Shown piece after piece: positions 14,469 to 27,200 of a stretch of DNA of 64,000 nucleotides. The stretch spans positions 434,001 through 498,000 of the forward strand of contig RCAB01000006.1 of the NCBI GenBank assembly GCA_003640385.1. Direction: 5' to 3'. The DNA comes from Setaria digitata. Its lineage: Eukaryota; Nematoda; Chromadorea; Rhabditida; Setariidae. Position 1 is the stretch's first letter; each line of letters begins with the position of its first letter. Under the pieces are notes generated by a model. It searched no databases. It saw nothing but the letters and a program-made list of their open reading frames with translations, and was not told the DNA's origin. The position numbers and the translations under genes are program-made.

Positions 14469-16938
14469 ATGCACTATTCCTCTACTCGTTTTATCATCTT
14501 CTTTATCCTAATTAGCATATTGTCGTGGAAATGCACATCTTGGGTACAACCACGGATCAGTATTAAGCCAGGTTTCCTCAACATCTATAGTACAGGCGAA
14601 AATTTTGGTTCGTCATACTACTTTCAGTGAAATTAATTTGCATGATTTTGGTCAAGATCAGAATTTTAACGAAAAAGCAGGATACAATTGGTATATCTGA
14701 AATTCACATCATATAAAATGCGTAATATTTCCATACTTCCCTAACTAAAAAAAGAAGTTTCAGAAACTAAAAAAACTAGAAAAAACACTGCTGTTAAAAA
14801 GTAACGGTCAATATGTGCTATTTTGGAATTTACGAATAAAGGGTTCTGGGTTCTATTTGTATGATCAGAAACAAAGTTTTTTTTTTTTTGAAAAGTTCTA
14901 TAACTTTCTGAATAAAAGTTAGCAATCTGAGGTTCACTTAATCAAAGATCTGCCTCTTATTAAGATATCAGTTTTTGAACTTCAATTTTTTAGTTTGAAA
15001 ATTACAAGTAATTTATGCCACAGTTTAGCTAGCATTGTTCTAATGGCCTCAATTTGACTGTGATCCGCAAAAGTTTTGTTTACTGGCTAATTTTGTCTTT
15101 TAGTCAATAGTGGTGATTTAATTATTGGACAACCTTATACACTGGATATTCGTATGACCGATACTGATCGATATGATTACTTGTTACAGTTCTGCACATA
15201 TAATGACAAATACCGTTTTGTGGATCAGAATAGGTAATCAGTTCTGCATGCGAATTTAGCCTTCTAATGCAGTTCTTTTTCCTTCCAAAATTTTGCAATC
15301 TTTCCATTACGTTAAAATTGGTCGTACTTTCTGTGAAGTTTTGGTTTAAAGGTTGCGACAGAATCTTTGGCCACAGTGCAGCTAATTATAGTCTTTAGGA
15401 ATGAGGGAATAATTTAGTTAATTACAGTTGTCTGGTCTGCGACAAATTTTTCCAGCAGATGTGGGAAAATGACATGTACCGGTTGCAAGGCACAACAAAG
15501 CGCACGATTATTCACTTCATGCCACCAGAATCACTTGCTCGTCTGGAGTGCAGTGTGCGCATACTACAGTGCTGCGGATGTGCGGAAGTAAGTGCTGCAA
15601 TTTTAATTAAAATAGAACTTAGTTGGGAACTTGTTGGATTTTTTTATTTTAGCAAGTAAAATGGTTTTCATTAAAATGATATTGTCAACGTTGTGCAGTG
15701 TTTTTGAACATTTTCAGTTTTTCGGCTATTTTTCTTTCCAAGTTTTGATAAGAAAAGTTTACTAAATTTTTAATATTGTAATGAGATATTAGCATCAAAT
15801 TTTTTGAGACCCATGTATCGTTTGTGCAATCCTAATATTTCTTTTATTGACAACTTTAACTTTTATCCCCTCCTCTTTTTTTAAAATTTTTTGACTTAAG
15901 TAAAGTACGTAAGGAAGTACCTTCAACTAAAAATGAAGCAAAAAATGCTTTGCGACTACAGTATCCATTGAATTTTATCAGTAAGATTTTTGAACAGTCC
16001 GCAAATCGATACGGCTGTCAATAATTTATAGTAAGGAATAAAGTTTTCAGTTACTTATTTGAAACTCCGTATCTCTAAAAAATAAATCTCTTTCTTTTTT
16101 TTAGAGAGCGTGTGAAAGAAACATACTCCCGACCTTGGTCACTTATCCACAGCAAGTAATCAATTTAGCAATCATCAATGAACGCGCAGTAGGATTTTTT
16201 GGTACTTCTTTAATCAGATGGCCGTGGTGGATTTGGCTGCTTATTTTTTTGGGACTCATTCTACTGCTTTGCTTATTGCCCTTATTTTTGTTGTTATGCT
16301 CTCAATTATGGGTGCACAAACGGAAGATAAGGGATTCTAAAGAAGCAGTTTTGCGACCCACTCCACCCAAAGCTCCAAGTATTCTTGTTCGAGCGAAAGA
16401 ACTGGAAACAAGTGGTGTTTCAGTTGAAAGTTCAAGGCCAACGGTACCACCACCACCCCCTACTAAAATATTCTGTACTCAGTCTGGCTCCCCATCTGAA
16501 AGCGTTCATTCATTTGCCAGTTACTCCCGTGTTGCGGTTGTTAAACAGCGACAACCTCCAATGTTTTGGGAAGAAGGAACTATCCGAAGTGCGGCAGAAC
16601 CGAAACCGACTTTAGAGCAACGACGCATTACGGAACGTCACTCAGAAAGGGTAATCGAGGAGTGGGGAGAGGTGGACGAGTACCATGATTACCCAGGATC
16701 AGGAAGCAAATTCCATTTCGGCACAGACGAGTATCACATCGGTCAAATGAATTCTGAAAAGGCAGTGCATCATTCAGTCAGCGGTCCTTCTCAGATGTTA
16801 CATCAGCAAACAACCTGTGAAGAAAAATTCTTTAAAAGAAGCGAACGCCAAAAAGGAATGCTTGAAGAAGGTTACGATCGCATTCAGTTCACATACGTCG
16901 CACCTGCATTACACGTCTCGCACTCCGAAGTTGTTTAA
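14469..16938 (+). CDS. ZP-C-like (cuticlin-type) transmembrane protein
   Basis: Exons: a first exon from ATG 14469, then 15104-15233, 15428-15587 and 16105-16938. The first exon encodes a hydrophobic signal peptide (FIIFFILISILSW). Its donor is uncertain: 14543, 14590 and 14605 are same-phase options. Exons 2-3 read GDLIIGQPYTLDIRMTD, then cysteines spaced as in the C-terminal half of a ZP domain, ending LECSVRILQCCGCAERAC. The large last exon has a juxtamembrane WPWWIW, a TM helix of about 24 residues rich in Leu, a basic stop-transfer HKRK, and a cytoplasmic tail of about 200 residues with a poly-Pro motif and Tyr/His-rich segments. Nematode ZP proteins build cuticle and apical extracellular matrix. 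A recognisable ZP-N half was not found: either it is absent or an exon was missed. No clear furin site lies between the ZP part and the TM helix. Confidence 0.7.
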
Positions 16939-18347
16939 CTCAGCATTTCAAGCTACATTCTACCTAGTTTAAAGACTCGCTCCTCTGCGATACATTTCCA
17001 AGAAAGTCTTAGTTTTTGCTACAAGGTAAAGAATGAAAGGGAGTTGTCTAAGCATTTGAGTTGACTTGACATAAACAAACGAATCTTGAGATCTTCTACC
17101 GAAATTCCATTTTCAACTTCATATTTATTGAGTCGGTTTCCACGACAACAGCCACAATTCTTGTTCATTTCTTTAATCACAAAATTGCATTGTTATCAAG
17201 CAGTATTTTTCACACCGAACACTGCCGGTTTTATTGTTATTGTACTTGATTTGCACCTAAATATGCTTAAATGCACTAATCAAAAGACATATATGAAAAA
17301 CGTCTTACCCACATGTTATATAAAAAGAAGGGATTATAAAAATAAGAGTTATTGATGATAAGCCGTTCACATGACTTTTCTTAGCAAGGTTTCAAAAAAT
17401 TTTGGTTAGAGACTATTGTTGGTTAGATAACGAAAGCTTATTTTTTTCGAGTGAATTTTTACTTTTTTTTTTCTGTTGATTAAAATTATTTTAGCTTGAT
17501 TCGAAGTTGGCAGTCATTTTACTGAAGGTATAGCTTTACCCATGTTTCATTTTTCATAAAGTCCCTTGACTTGTCTTAATTTGTTCTGGTTTTATATACT
17601 AGGATATATTTTTATGTGCCTGGATTCGAATTTTTGCACAACGCATCTTATTCTTCCTTGCTATTAACTTTAAAGAGATTTTCCGGGGATTAATTAAAAA
17701 TTAAAGAGCAAAAGCAAAGTAAACATTTGAAAAAGTTCCGATTTTCGTTTTGAACTGAGGAATTCACTCGCTAGTGCGCAAAAGTGTAATGAGAAAGTGG
17801 CAGTGGCACTTGATGATTCTGGTATGCAGCAAAAAAGCTTGAGAAAGGGCAATGACCTTTGCCTTCCCCCTCACCTCTCTGTTTGTTCGTTTGTGAAAAT
17901 TTTGCTGACATCACACAATCATTGCCGTTTAGCAGCAAAGATCCGTACCAGCGCCCCGATTTCGATGACACTTTTTTTTTTTTTCATTACAATCATCCCA
18001 CTGAGCACTTTCGTTTATTTCTGAAGGGAGAATCGAGGTCATGCGGTTCTAAGTTTTGCTTAATTATAAGTCAGAAAAATAACTATGGGTGATTATCATT
18101 TAAATTCACTTAGTTTATCAGATTTAAGAGATATATATTAATTAAACGCCAGTGTTCAAAGGCCAAAAGTATGCTAAATTACATCTAAATATCTAATTTT
18201 GCATTTGGATTACTGCTAAAATTGTTCCTTGATAGTTTACAAGCATCTTTTGATGGAAAAGTTTTCTAATTAAAGGTGTTTCTATAATTTTAGCAAACTG
18301 CCAAATAATTTTACTTCTATTGAAACCATTTCTGAAAAAAAAAAGAA
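16939..18347. other. Intergenic spacer between ZP-like and clarin-like genes
   Basis: AT-rich; open frames such as those at 17797-18092 are short, overlap on both strands and lack splice context. An acceptor-like TATAATTTTAG at about 18283-18293 lies some 55 nt before the clarin start and may be a trans-splice or 5' UTR acceptor. Confidence 0.5.
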
Positions 18348-19791
18348 ATGAATAATCGACGACGACTGTCAATGTTCATTTCTCTGATCGTTTTTATAGC
18401 TGCTTTATCATTGGTCGTTGCAGCTTTATTTACTGATTACTGGTCCGAAAGTAGACCCATTAATAAGAAATTCATCTCTCTTAATAATTATGTGAACTTA
18501 GGCCTGTTTAAAGGCAGCCGACAGCTGGATTGGGGACTTGGGCCACGTTATAAACCCTTTTCAGGTAAAAATTATTAACTTCTTCAAACTCTAAAAGCAG
18601 AAATCGTGGTTATAAAACCTTTTGAATACTAACTATACCAACGATCTATAAATAAAATGATATTGCCACTTCTTTCAGTGTACGAAGAATTACACAATCG
18701 AGTGGGTTTCGTGTCTAAAATGTCATGGGTATTTATTCTTTTTTTCTTGGCAATTGGAATTTTATGGAATGCAGTGGGTGCAGTTGTCGCGCTTTTAAAC
18801 ACTGTAGCCAGAGAAACGAATACTGTTGCTGGCCCTAAAGGAATTTATCTATGGAGCATTCTTGCTGGTGCATCAAAATTTCACTAATAAATTCGTTTTT
18901 GATTTCTCGCATCCAACACTTCTTGCTGACGAAGTCTCATTTTCAAATTATGCATATTTAAGACCATAAAAAATCCATTTTCTTGGGTGCTTTCACTCCT
19001 CACCAAGACTGTTTGAACTTTAGTGACAATGTCGTCGACATCACTCATAATAAACACTGTAAGATAAGTAGGACTACAGATCTTTTGACCAGGTCTGTAG
19101 TTTCAATCTACTAATTCCGTTATATGTATGCAAATTTTGGAGAAGCTCGCGTTATCGCTTTCGAAAGTATTATCTATTTTTTTTCCTCAACGACGAAAAC
19201 TCCAAATTTCATTTCGATATTTCTACCTTTAGGCAGATTTACTTCGTATGTCCCTGCTTATCGTCAATGACTCCGCTCGCAACGGTTCACCACTTATACT
19301 GTACTACTTCAGAATTTGCTTTCTTCAACTTTTACAGTGATGTCATATGCATCAGCGCTGATAACTTTCTTGGTACAATACATGACGACGATTCAAAACA
19401 ATGTTTTACTGAGTGAACACATTAGTAGTGGATTTTCAACGGAGAATCATACAAGGTCACCGTTTATTCAAATTCTACCAATTCTGCTGCAACAGGGCCA
19501 CTCTTGTCCTTGTCTCTCTTCCTTACCACAAGAATCTTTTGGATCTTGTTTTTGCTGTAAATACAGGAAACCATGGGAAACTGATCTCACACCAGACACT
19601 GGAGATTTTTATCGGTCATGTTCACTTCGAACAAGTTTAGTTTCAGGCTCAGTTTTTCGTTCTACTTTGTCACAACGGCACTCGTGTTGTTGCTGATCCC
19701 TTGCCTGTTGGTGTATGGAACTTCCACAGAGAAACGGAGCGTTCAAAGCGATAAACAGTTAAACGTGGATCACACTGTCTTTATGTACTGA
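18348..19791 (+). CDS. Clarin-like four-transmembrane protein, complete
   Basis: Four exons, 18348-18564, 18679-18867, 19338-19455 and 19647-19791, join in phase to 222 residues; human clarin-1 is about 232. The topology is that of clarins and related tetraspan proteins. TM1 is at about residues 9-30 (ISLIVFIAALSLVVAALF), followed by an extracellular loop with NLGLFKGSRQLDWGLG. TM2 is in SWVFILFFLAIGILWNAVGA, then GPKGIYLWSILA, characteristic of the family, leading into TM3. TM4 is FYFVTTALVLLLIPCLLV, before a short polar tail. Exon 4 joins after NHTR, where clarins carry their last loop. Clarins act in hair-cell and photoreceptor membranes and with actin in vertebrates; the nematode role is unknown. 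The long open frame at 19316-19696 reads through intron 3 and is misleading. Confidence 0.8.
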
Positions 19792-21751
19792 TACTTTACT
19801 TTTTGTGCTACATGAGGATAAAAGCTTCTTCACCTAAGCATTTCACCTTCTCAGCTCAATTTCCATATTTTTTTCAGTTAAAATTATGACAAGCACTTAT
19901 ACTGTTAAGAAGCTTTTTCTTTTGCCTTGGATTGCAGAAATAAAAGTAAGGAGCCTACACAGTATTTAAACTTTTTAGTCTCGGAAGTTTGGATGCAAAA
20001 CTGAAACCAAAACTGAAACCTTTGCTTGCAACTCTTCTGAAGCATTTCCATGCAACAGAAAATTTCGTTAGTACGACAGAGTTAAGGCTTACGAAACCGG
20101 TAAACGCAAACCCTAACTGTTCCCGCAGAAGATGAATCCTTTTGTGATTAGTCTAACAGCATATCAAAATGTTAACAAAGTGAAATTCCTCGAATTAAAA
20201 TAACATCGGGTCGAGAAACTGCTGTAGAAATTGAGTCATGCGGATTTAACAGCCAAACAGTGCAATTCAAGATTAAAAATTGTAAAGATTATTTGTTCGA
20301 CTGAAATAAATGGGATAGCAATATAGTACGTGGGAGAACAACCAGTTTTGCGGTAAATTTCACCGGACTTGGTGATTGTCTTGGAAATTCCTTGGTATTT
20401 ACTACTTCGGGAATTAAACTAAACTACTAATGCCTCACTTATCAAATCTCAGCCTATTGTGACAACAGTCCTTCAAGAAGCCTGTTGCCCTTCAAAAAAA
20501 AAGCAGTTTCCTACTTACCACTCAATTATCCGATGGATTCAGTCAATGTTTTGTGTCACAAGCTCTTTACTTCTTATTGCTATAATTTAAATCCACATTA
20601 CTATTTTCTCAAATGAAGTGCTGATTGGTCCTAGCAATCAATATCTAATGTGAGCCCTAACAATGGAGCGTATTATCGTATCTTTCTTTATCAATCGGAT
20701 TTTAAAGCACCAGCACTGTTAGCTTATTAGCGTTCATAACAGCTAGTTTTATACTAGTACAAAAAAGGCTGTATTATATTATAACCTCATGAGATTATAT
20801 CTCACAGTACTCGTTTTTAAAGATCTGATACCGAACAGTTTATAACATTTACAGAAGTTAACAGCTACAACAGGTAGTGGAGATTCCCGAAACGAATTTT
20901 CGTGGTTTGGTGATAATCGATAAGGAATTCTCTACTGGTATGTTTTGAGCAAATTTTCCGCGTCGAGACTACTCAATTTGTTATGCCGTTGTCCCTTAAC
21001 TTAATTTGACACGACTAACTAGGCTCCCTTTTCTTTCTTCTAAACTTTCTTTTTTAAATTAAGTCCATTAATTGATTTACCTTGTTGACTTTTCGTTAAG
21101 TCTCACGCACATTTCACGACTCAAACTCTCCTCTGTTTTATATGCTTCTTTCCCACGAGTTCTTGATTTCAGAGTTTTCTTGTATGTTTTCTTCCTGGTA
21201 TAGAAAGAAATATTTCCATAAATACATAGTGAAACATTATGAATTAAATTTGTCGAAATAATACGGCGTACGATGTAACATGAATGGCATGAGAATTTCA
21301 AAAAATATGGGCCTTTGCAGTCAAGTCTGCAATCTTTAAGAAACATGTCTGATGTTCTAAGAATACATCACAAACTTATCTTTTTTTTTTAAAGCAGTGA
21401 ATGCCAGTTATAAAGAGTGTTGACACCATTATGGCAAAGTGATTCAAAGTGCCCAGATTACTATGCTAGAGAAAAAAATTGGTTGGTTATTTGGAGTCAT
21501 TGAAAGGATTGAGAGTTCCGAGTGTTTCAGCAAATGTTCTGAAGTTTTTTTTTGTATCTGATTCTCTCAAGACTCCCGAGATTTTGTTCTTGACCAAAAA
21601 ACAGGCATATTAGAATACAAGGTTTATCAGAATAGGCATATGAAAAAAAAAAAAGAAAAATTAAATTAACAGATGATTTTTTCTTTGTTTTTTCTTCCTT
21701 TAACACACATTGTTCTGCGGATTTTTTTTCTTTTTATTTATTCTGTTTCAG
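19792..21751. other. Region upstream of the first recognised ced-5 exon
   Basis: No supported coding exon was found in nearly 2 kb. The missing N-terminal exon of ced-5 (about 15-25 residues with the start codon) should lie here or within the preceding gene's flank, but I could not choose among many ATGs. Minus-strand open frame 21077-21346 has no coding character. Confidence 0.45.
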
Positions 21752-24245
21752 CACGATGTAACTTTTCGTGGAATGGCCCTTCCTCTCTGACTTATCCTTT
21801 TCTTCCACTGCATATTGGCGAAAAAGTAACTGTTGCATGTAGCTCTGACGGTGAGGTATTTTTAGTTTTCAAATTGTGTAACATCAAGCGGATTTTTATG
21901 TGGTCAAGGCTTGTTGCTAATTAGTGTTGGCTTATTCTCTCCTGTTACTAATGTCCTTGTAATTACTTATATTCTTCCACTTTTATTATTATTCAGATGG
22001 TGCAGTAATGGTATTAGTAACAGTATCTGTATAGAAAATAGTATACACAACATTCTTATAATCATTTCGTAATGTTTAGTAAGATAATTCAAACATAAAT
22101 CCGGAAATAATGTTTGGATAGGTAAAATTTTCTCACTGTAGTGAAATATTAATCGCCCAAATTCTATAATTGTACAAATTATATAATTAGGTTATAGATT
22201 GGTCATATGGGAGTAGCTTAGACAGAGAGAATGGACCTGGAATATTTCCAAATAGCGCAGTTGTGTCATTTGATGAGTCGGTACCCAGTATATCTAATGA
22301 AGCAATTGAGATCGTTGAAGAACTTACCGATATTCTCAAGGAATGGTGGCATACAGTTAAGGTATAGTTCATTTCTCCACTTATGATGTTTGAACAAATC
22401 CTGATTGACTACAATCGTCATTTGTTGAATAATATCCAATTTTAAGTGCTGGTTCTTCGTTTCATGTTTCATTGTGGTGTGTTTTACGTTGTGAGACACT
22501 GGAAAGATCCCCTTTGTATCTGTGGTGATGGGTAGAGCATTAAATAGAAGAACCAGTATAAAAGCAGAACCATCTAAGGCAACGTAAGTTATTTCGTCTC
22601 AAGTTTTCATGACTACTTAAATCGTCAAAAAAGCGTGTTCTAAATCTCTGAAATGTTTGTAAATTTCAGAATACTTACTACCATCAAGCAAGGATGGAAA
22701 GTCAGGATGAGGTGCTAGTATATATGGAAGATTTAATGGTAATGCGTAAAAAAATACTATCGGGTAATGTCCCCATTGAAGAACTGAGGGAAATGAGATC
22801 AGAACTAGCTAGAAAGATCGATCTAGGCAATCAGTAAGTTTATTTTTGCAGTGTTGGTTTTCAGCTACACGTTATTTCCTTTTTATCGACTGCCATACTT
22901 TTTATTAAGCTTCATTTTTTTTCTTTAAGTTATTAACGACATCTCTTGTCATCATCTTAGGTGGTTGGGCCTTGATATGCTTATAAGAGATGATATGGGA
23001 AGGAAAATGGACAGTGACACTACATCAGCAGTACAGGTATACCGCGCTCATGTAGATGCTGCGAATAGGATTTTGAACGATTCTGTAAGTTTTGAAGTCC
23101 ACTGAGATAAGACGAGAAGACAATTCGCTTTATTTATCAAGCAGTTGACTTTTCTTTTCAGATTTGATTTTGGAATTATTTTAAAAGTTGAGATTTCAAG
23201 TGAAGCTTAGTTCTAATTTTTATGATTTAGAAACCTAATGATACACCTGGAGTGACTGCTTTTTCCTTACTGGTTCATGCTCTTTCTGCAACGATAGACT
23301 CGAAAGCGGAGTGCGAATTCACATTATCCTTATATGATACCTCCGAAAAGAAGTTTATATCGTACGTCACTGTAAAGTCTTATTTCTGATTCAGTTTTCA
23401 ATACATTCATTGACATGCTTTGTATTTCTGTCCATCTGTTAAATATTTGCAGTGAAAACTTCGTATTTTATTGGAGTTTCTCTACGGGTAATTTGACTAA
23501 TCGCAACAGCAAAGCCTTGTTCAATGTATGTTTCACGCGTGTCATATTTTAATTTTGTTTATTATTATTTAATGGTGAATGTGTTGAAGTTTAGACATTA
23601 GCTCATATGTTGTATTTCACAGATAGCACTGTAATCATATTTATTAAAAAAAAATATATATGTAGCTTTATAACATACTTGAGCGGAAAAATAATTTTGT
23701 TTAATTCATGCGTTGATGGTCTAATCTTTTATCCAGATCATATTTTAAATTTTTGATTGCAGGATCTCGGTTCAAAAGAATATCCTTCCTCCTTGTCGTC
23801 AGTGGATACCCATCGCCTCTTACTTCTGTGTATTAGAGTTGCACGAATTGCTCCGATCGAGCAGACCTCTTCAACTTTGAAAAAACATGCTGACCCCGGT
23901 CCACCTCAATTTTGGCCTCGACAACCATACGCAGCTGCAGTACTGGATTTGTCAAGTGTTATAGGCGGCTCACATGGTGTCACAGAACATATTATTTCCT
24001 TAAATCGGTAATATTCATTACCAAGCAAAATCTCAGCTTTCTGTTGTGATAATATGATAAAATTAGTATGCCACTGTGCTTTCTTCCATTCACTAGATTT
24101 ATATTTGTATTTATAGTATTTCGAAATAATTTTTCAGTGAAGACAACTTAGAACAGCTGATTACTCGGGCAAGCAACGCAAGAACAAATAATTCCTTAAA
24201 GGCTATGGATGGAGAATTGTCTGGTTAAGGATATTTTTTTTAACA

Positions 24246-24282
<37 letters not shown>

Positions 24283-27200
24283 GTCTTGGATTTAAAACAA
24301 GGATTTCCATGAACTATTTTAGTGTCTTAAATTAGTTTACGTAATCTTGCCATTCCATTTCATAAAATTTTAGCTTTTGGACGAGCTCAGCTAATGATCT
24401 CAACAGAAGTTCTTCGTGGCCCTCTTACTCAAATAAAGAAGATGCATCCTCAAGTTTTTTCAAGTAATCCACCGTTCGAATTGAGGAGATTATCATTCGC
24501 AGATGTTATTTCGGCTGGTGTGCAGTTTTTCTGACTTTTTTTTTTTTTTTTTTTTCGAATAAAGACTATAATGCCGCATTCTCCTATCGTATCGAAATGT
24601 ATACTTTGAACCACAAAAATTCGAAATATTGAGTGGATTGCAGACGATATTCGAAATGATTTGTATGTAACGTTGTTGCAAGGTGATTTACATGGTGGTA
24701 AAGGATCGGACAGAAATATTGAAGTGCGAATAACTGTTGTCGATACGAACGGAATAGTTGAAAATGTATTTTTCAGGTTTTTATGAATGGTTTTTATATG
24801 CGGAACCCACAGTGAATGATAGATGTTTTCTGGATTTTTTCTATTATAAAATATAAATGTAAAACAATTTTCAAGTTCCTGTTGCTGTTTAGAGCATCGT
24901 TGTGATCACTGCAGATGGAATACGTTGGAATACGACATACCAAAGTTTGGTTTTTTATCATGATGACAAGCCAAGGTGGAATGAAGCCATCAAAGTATGT
25001 GTTCTTGAAGTTTTAGAAGTTTATACTAAGTTTTGTGTCAAAAAAAAAATGTTTGATTTGTCTTTTTTTTATCATTCCTAAGATTCAAGAAAAGAAGTTG
25101 GCTTCGTAAGATAGCTTTCTTTTTTCATTTTTACTACAAAGGTCGGTAATACAAAACACATTCTGTTCTGTTCTCTGTAGGTGCAGATCCCGGAGAACAT
25201 TGATCAAAACATTCATCTTCGAATGACTTTCCATCATAAAAAAAGTTTTGATAAAACGAAGCAGGAGAAGGGACCTTTTGCGTTGGCATTTGCACGCATC
25301 ATGGAAGGTGCAACCTTGATCAGGGATGGTCTGCATGAACTTCTAGTTTACAAGGTTGGCTTGTATGGATAAATTGTTAGCTTCATGGATTACAGTTCTT
25401 GTTATTCCTTTACCGGATTTAATTTAATTTTTTTTTTTTTTAATTTAGATTGATACGGGACGTTTTGACGACAATGATACTAGTTATACACGCTTGCCTG
25501 CTACACGAGGAGAACTTAAGGCTTCTCAGTCTCAGTTAAGACCTCAAACAACAACTTTCGTTTGTGGCGAAAAAAATTTTCTAACCATTGAAACTGTAAC
25601 TTGCTCGACAACGCTAACTCACAACAAGGACCTATTGGATATACTTAGATGGAAACAAAATAGGTATATCTTTTTTCTTATAGATTGAAAAAAAAAATAG
25701 TTTGGGGCTTAGCAGGTTTGCATACCTCAAGTAATGTATGGTATTAAATTCGAGTTTTCGATCAAAATTATTTTTAACTACTATGTTAAGTACTTGTTCT
25801 AGTTTCTGTTCCAGAAGCAACTTGAAAGAAAGATTGGAGGAAATTTCGAGACCAAAATTTTTGGCATTTGGTGAAGAGTTAGTAAAGTTTATTCCCAATT
25901 TTTGTGATGCTCTTTTCGAAATTCTGGATTATTATCCGGATTACGATAGCTTGGTTTTCGATGACTTGGCAAGTTTTTTTCTATTACATCTGCAGTACAG
26001 TTCAGAAATTCTTATCATCTGCTTGGATTTTTAGTAGTAGATATTGCCCTTTCCATCTGGTACTGCTTCGAATATTCGAGTATTTCTCAAAAGTTTCATT
26101 GTCATGTATGTTTCTTTTTCAGGTCACTTTAATACAGTTGGTAAATGAAGAGCGCTACAAGAATTTCCGATCAGTACTTGATAAATATGTGGAGAATTTC
26201 CACTCTACTGTAGCATTTTTGTATGTTTTATGCTGCTAAAAAAGTTTAGAATATTATAGCTTTGAAATATTTTCTAAATATAGGTATCATTTAAAACATT
26301 GTTAATTTAAGGTGAATCAAACGAAGAATGAAATGTAGTTTTAATTACCAGACAACATTTTACTTCCTTTTGGCGACAGTTCAAATAAGTTCAGTAGCAT
26401 TCGTATTCTTCGGTGAATTTTGAGGAAAAGTAAAATAGAATATGGTGGAAAGTTGAAAATTTCTGTTCAGGAAATTGTTGCCAGTGCTTCGTGAACGAAT
26501 TCAAAACGCAGAAGATACTCATGAAAGATCGCTAAATACGATGAAAAGTCTGGGCATCCTCATTAAATTGATTGTCCGATCAAAATTATGTAGTGAAAGG
26601 TATTTTTTTTTTTCAGCTGTACAGAAACGAAAGTAATCATAGGATATATAAAAAATATTAAAAAAATGCGGACAAATGGGCTCTAATATCTGTTAGTGAT
26701 TTCTTGAATGTTTTAGTAAGTAAATTTACAGACTTGGTATAACGTCAAACAATTTCCACCTTTTGATTAATGAACTGCTGGAAGCATTTGTCATCTTTAT
26801 GCAAAATAAACGTGTACGTATGACTTGCCAAAATATGGCACTGAGACATATACCAGCAATCATCCCACATCTTACCTACTACGATGTTTATAACAGCGAT
26901 GATCTAACGTAAGTTTCGAAATCTGTATTAAATGAATTATTTTATAGAGAAATTTTTCCCCGTCTAATCTTTGTCGTTATTGCTTCATGAATGTTGGCAG
27001 TTTCATATGCCTTTTTAGGGTAAATTGTTGGTCTCAAAGTTTGGCATTAAATCTCTGAGGAAACATTTTAACAGATAATTTTATCTTATCACCATAATAT
27101 TGTTAATTTAAGGAATTTTTTGGCACGATTAATGGATCATCTTGGTGAAAATATAAGTTCGAGATGTCGGTTGAATTTCCTTAAAGACATAGTGCAAACA

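Noticed and set aside
19316..19696. 126-codon open frame over clarin exons 3 and 4
   Set aside because: It reads through intron 3 (19456-19646); the spliced version restores the TM4 segment and a proper C-terminus.
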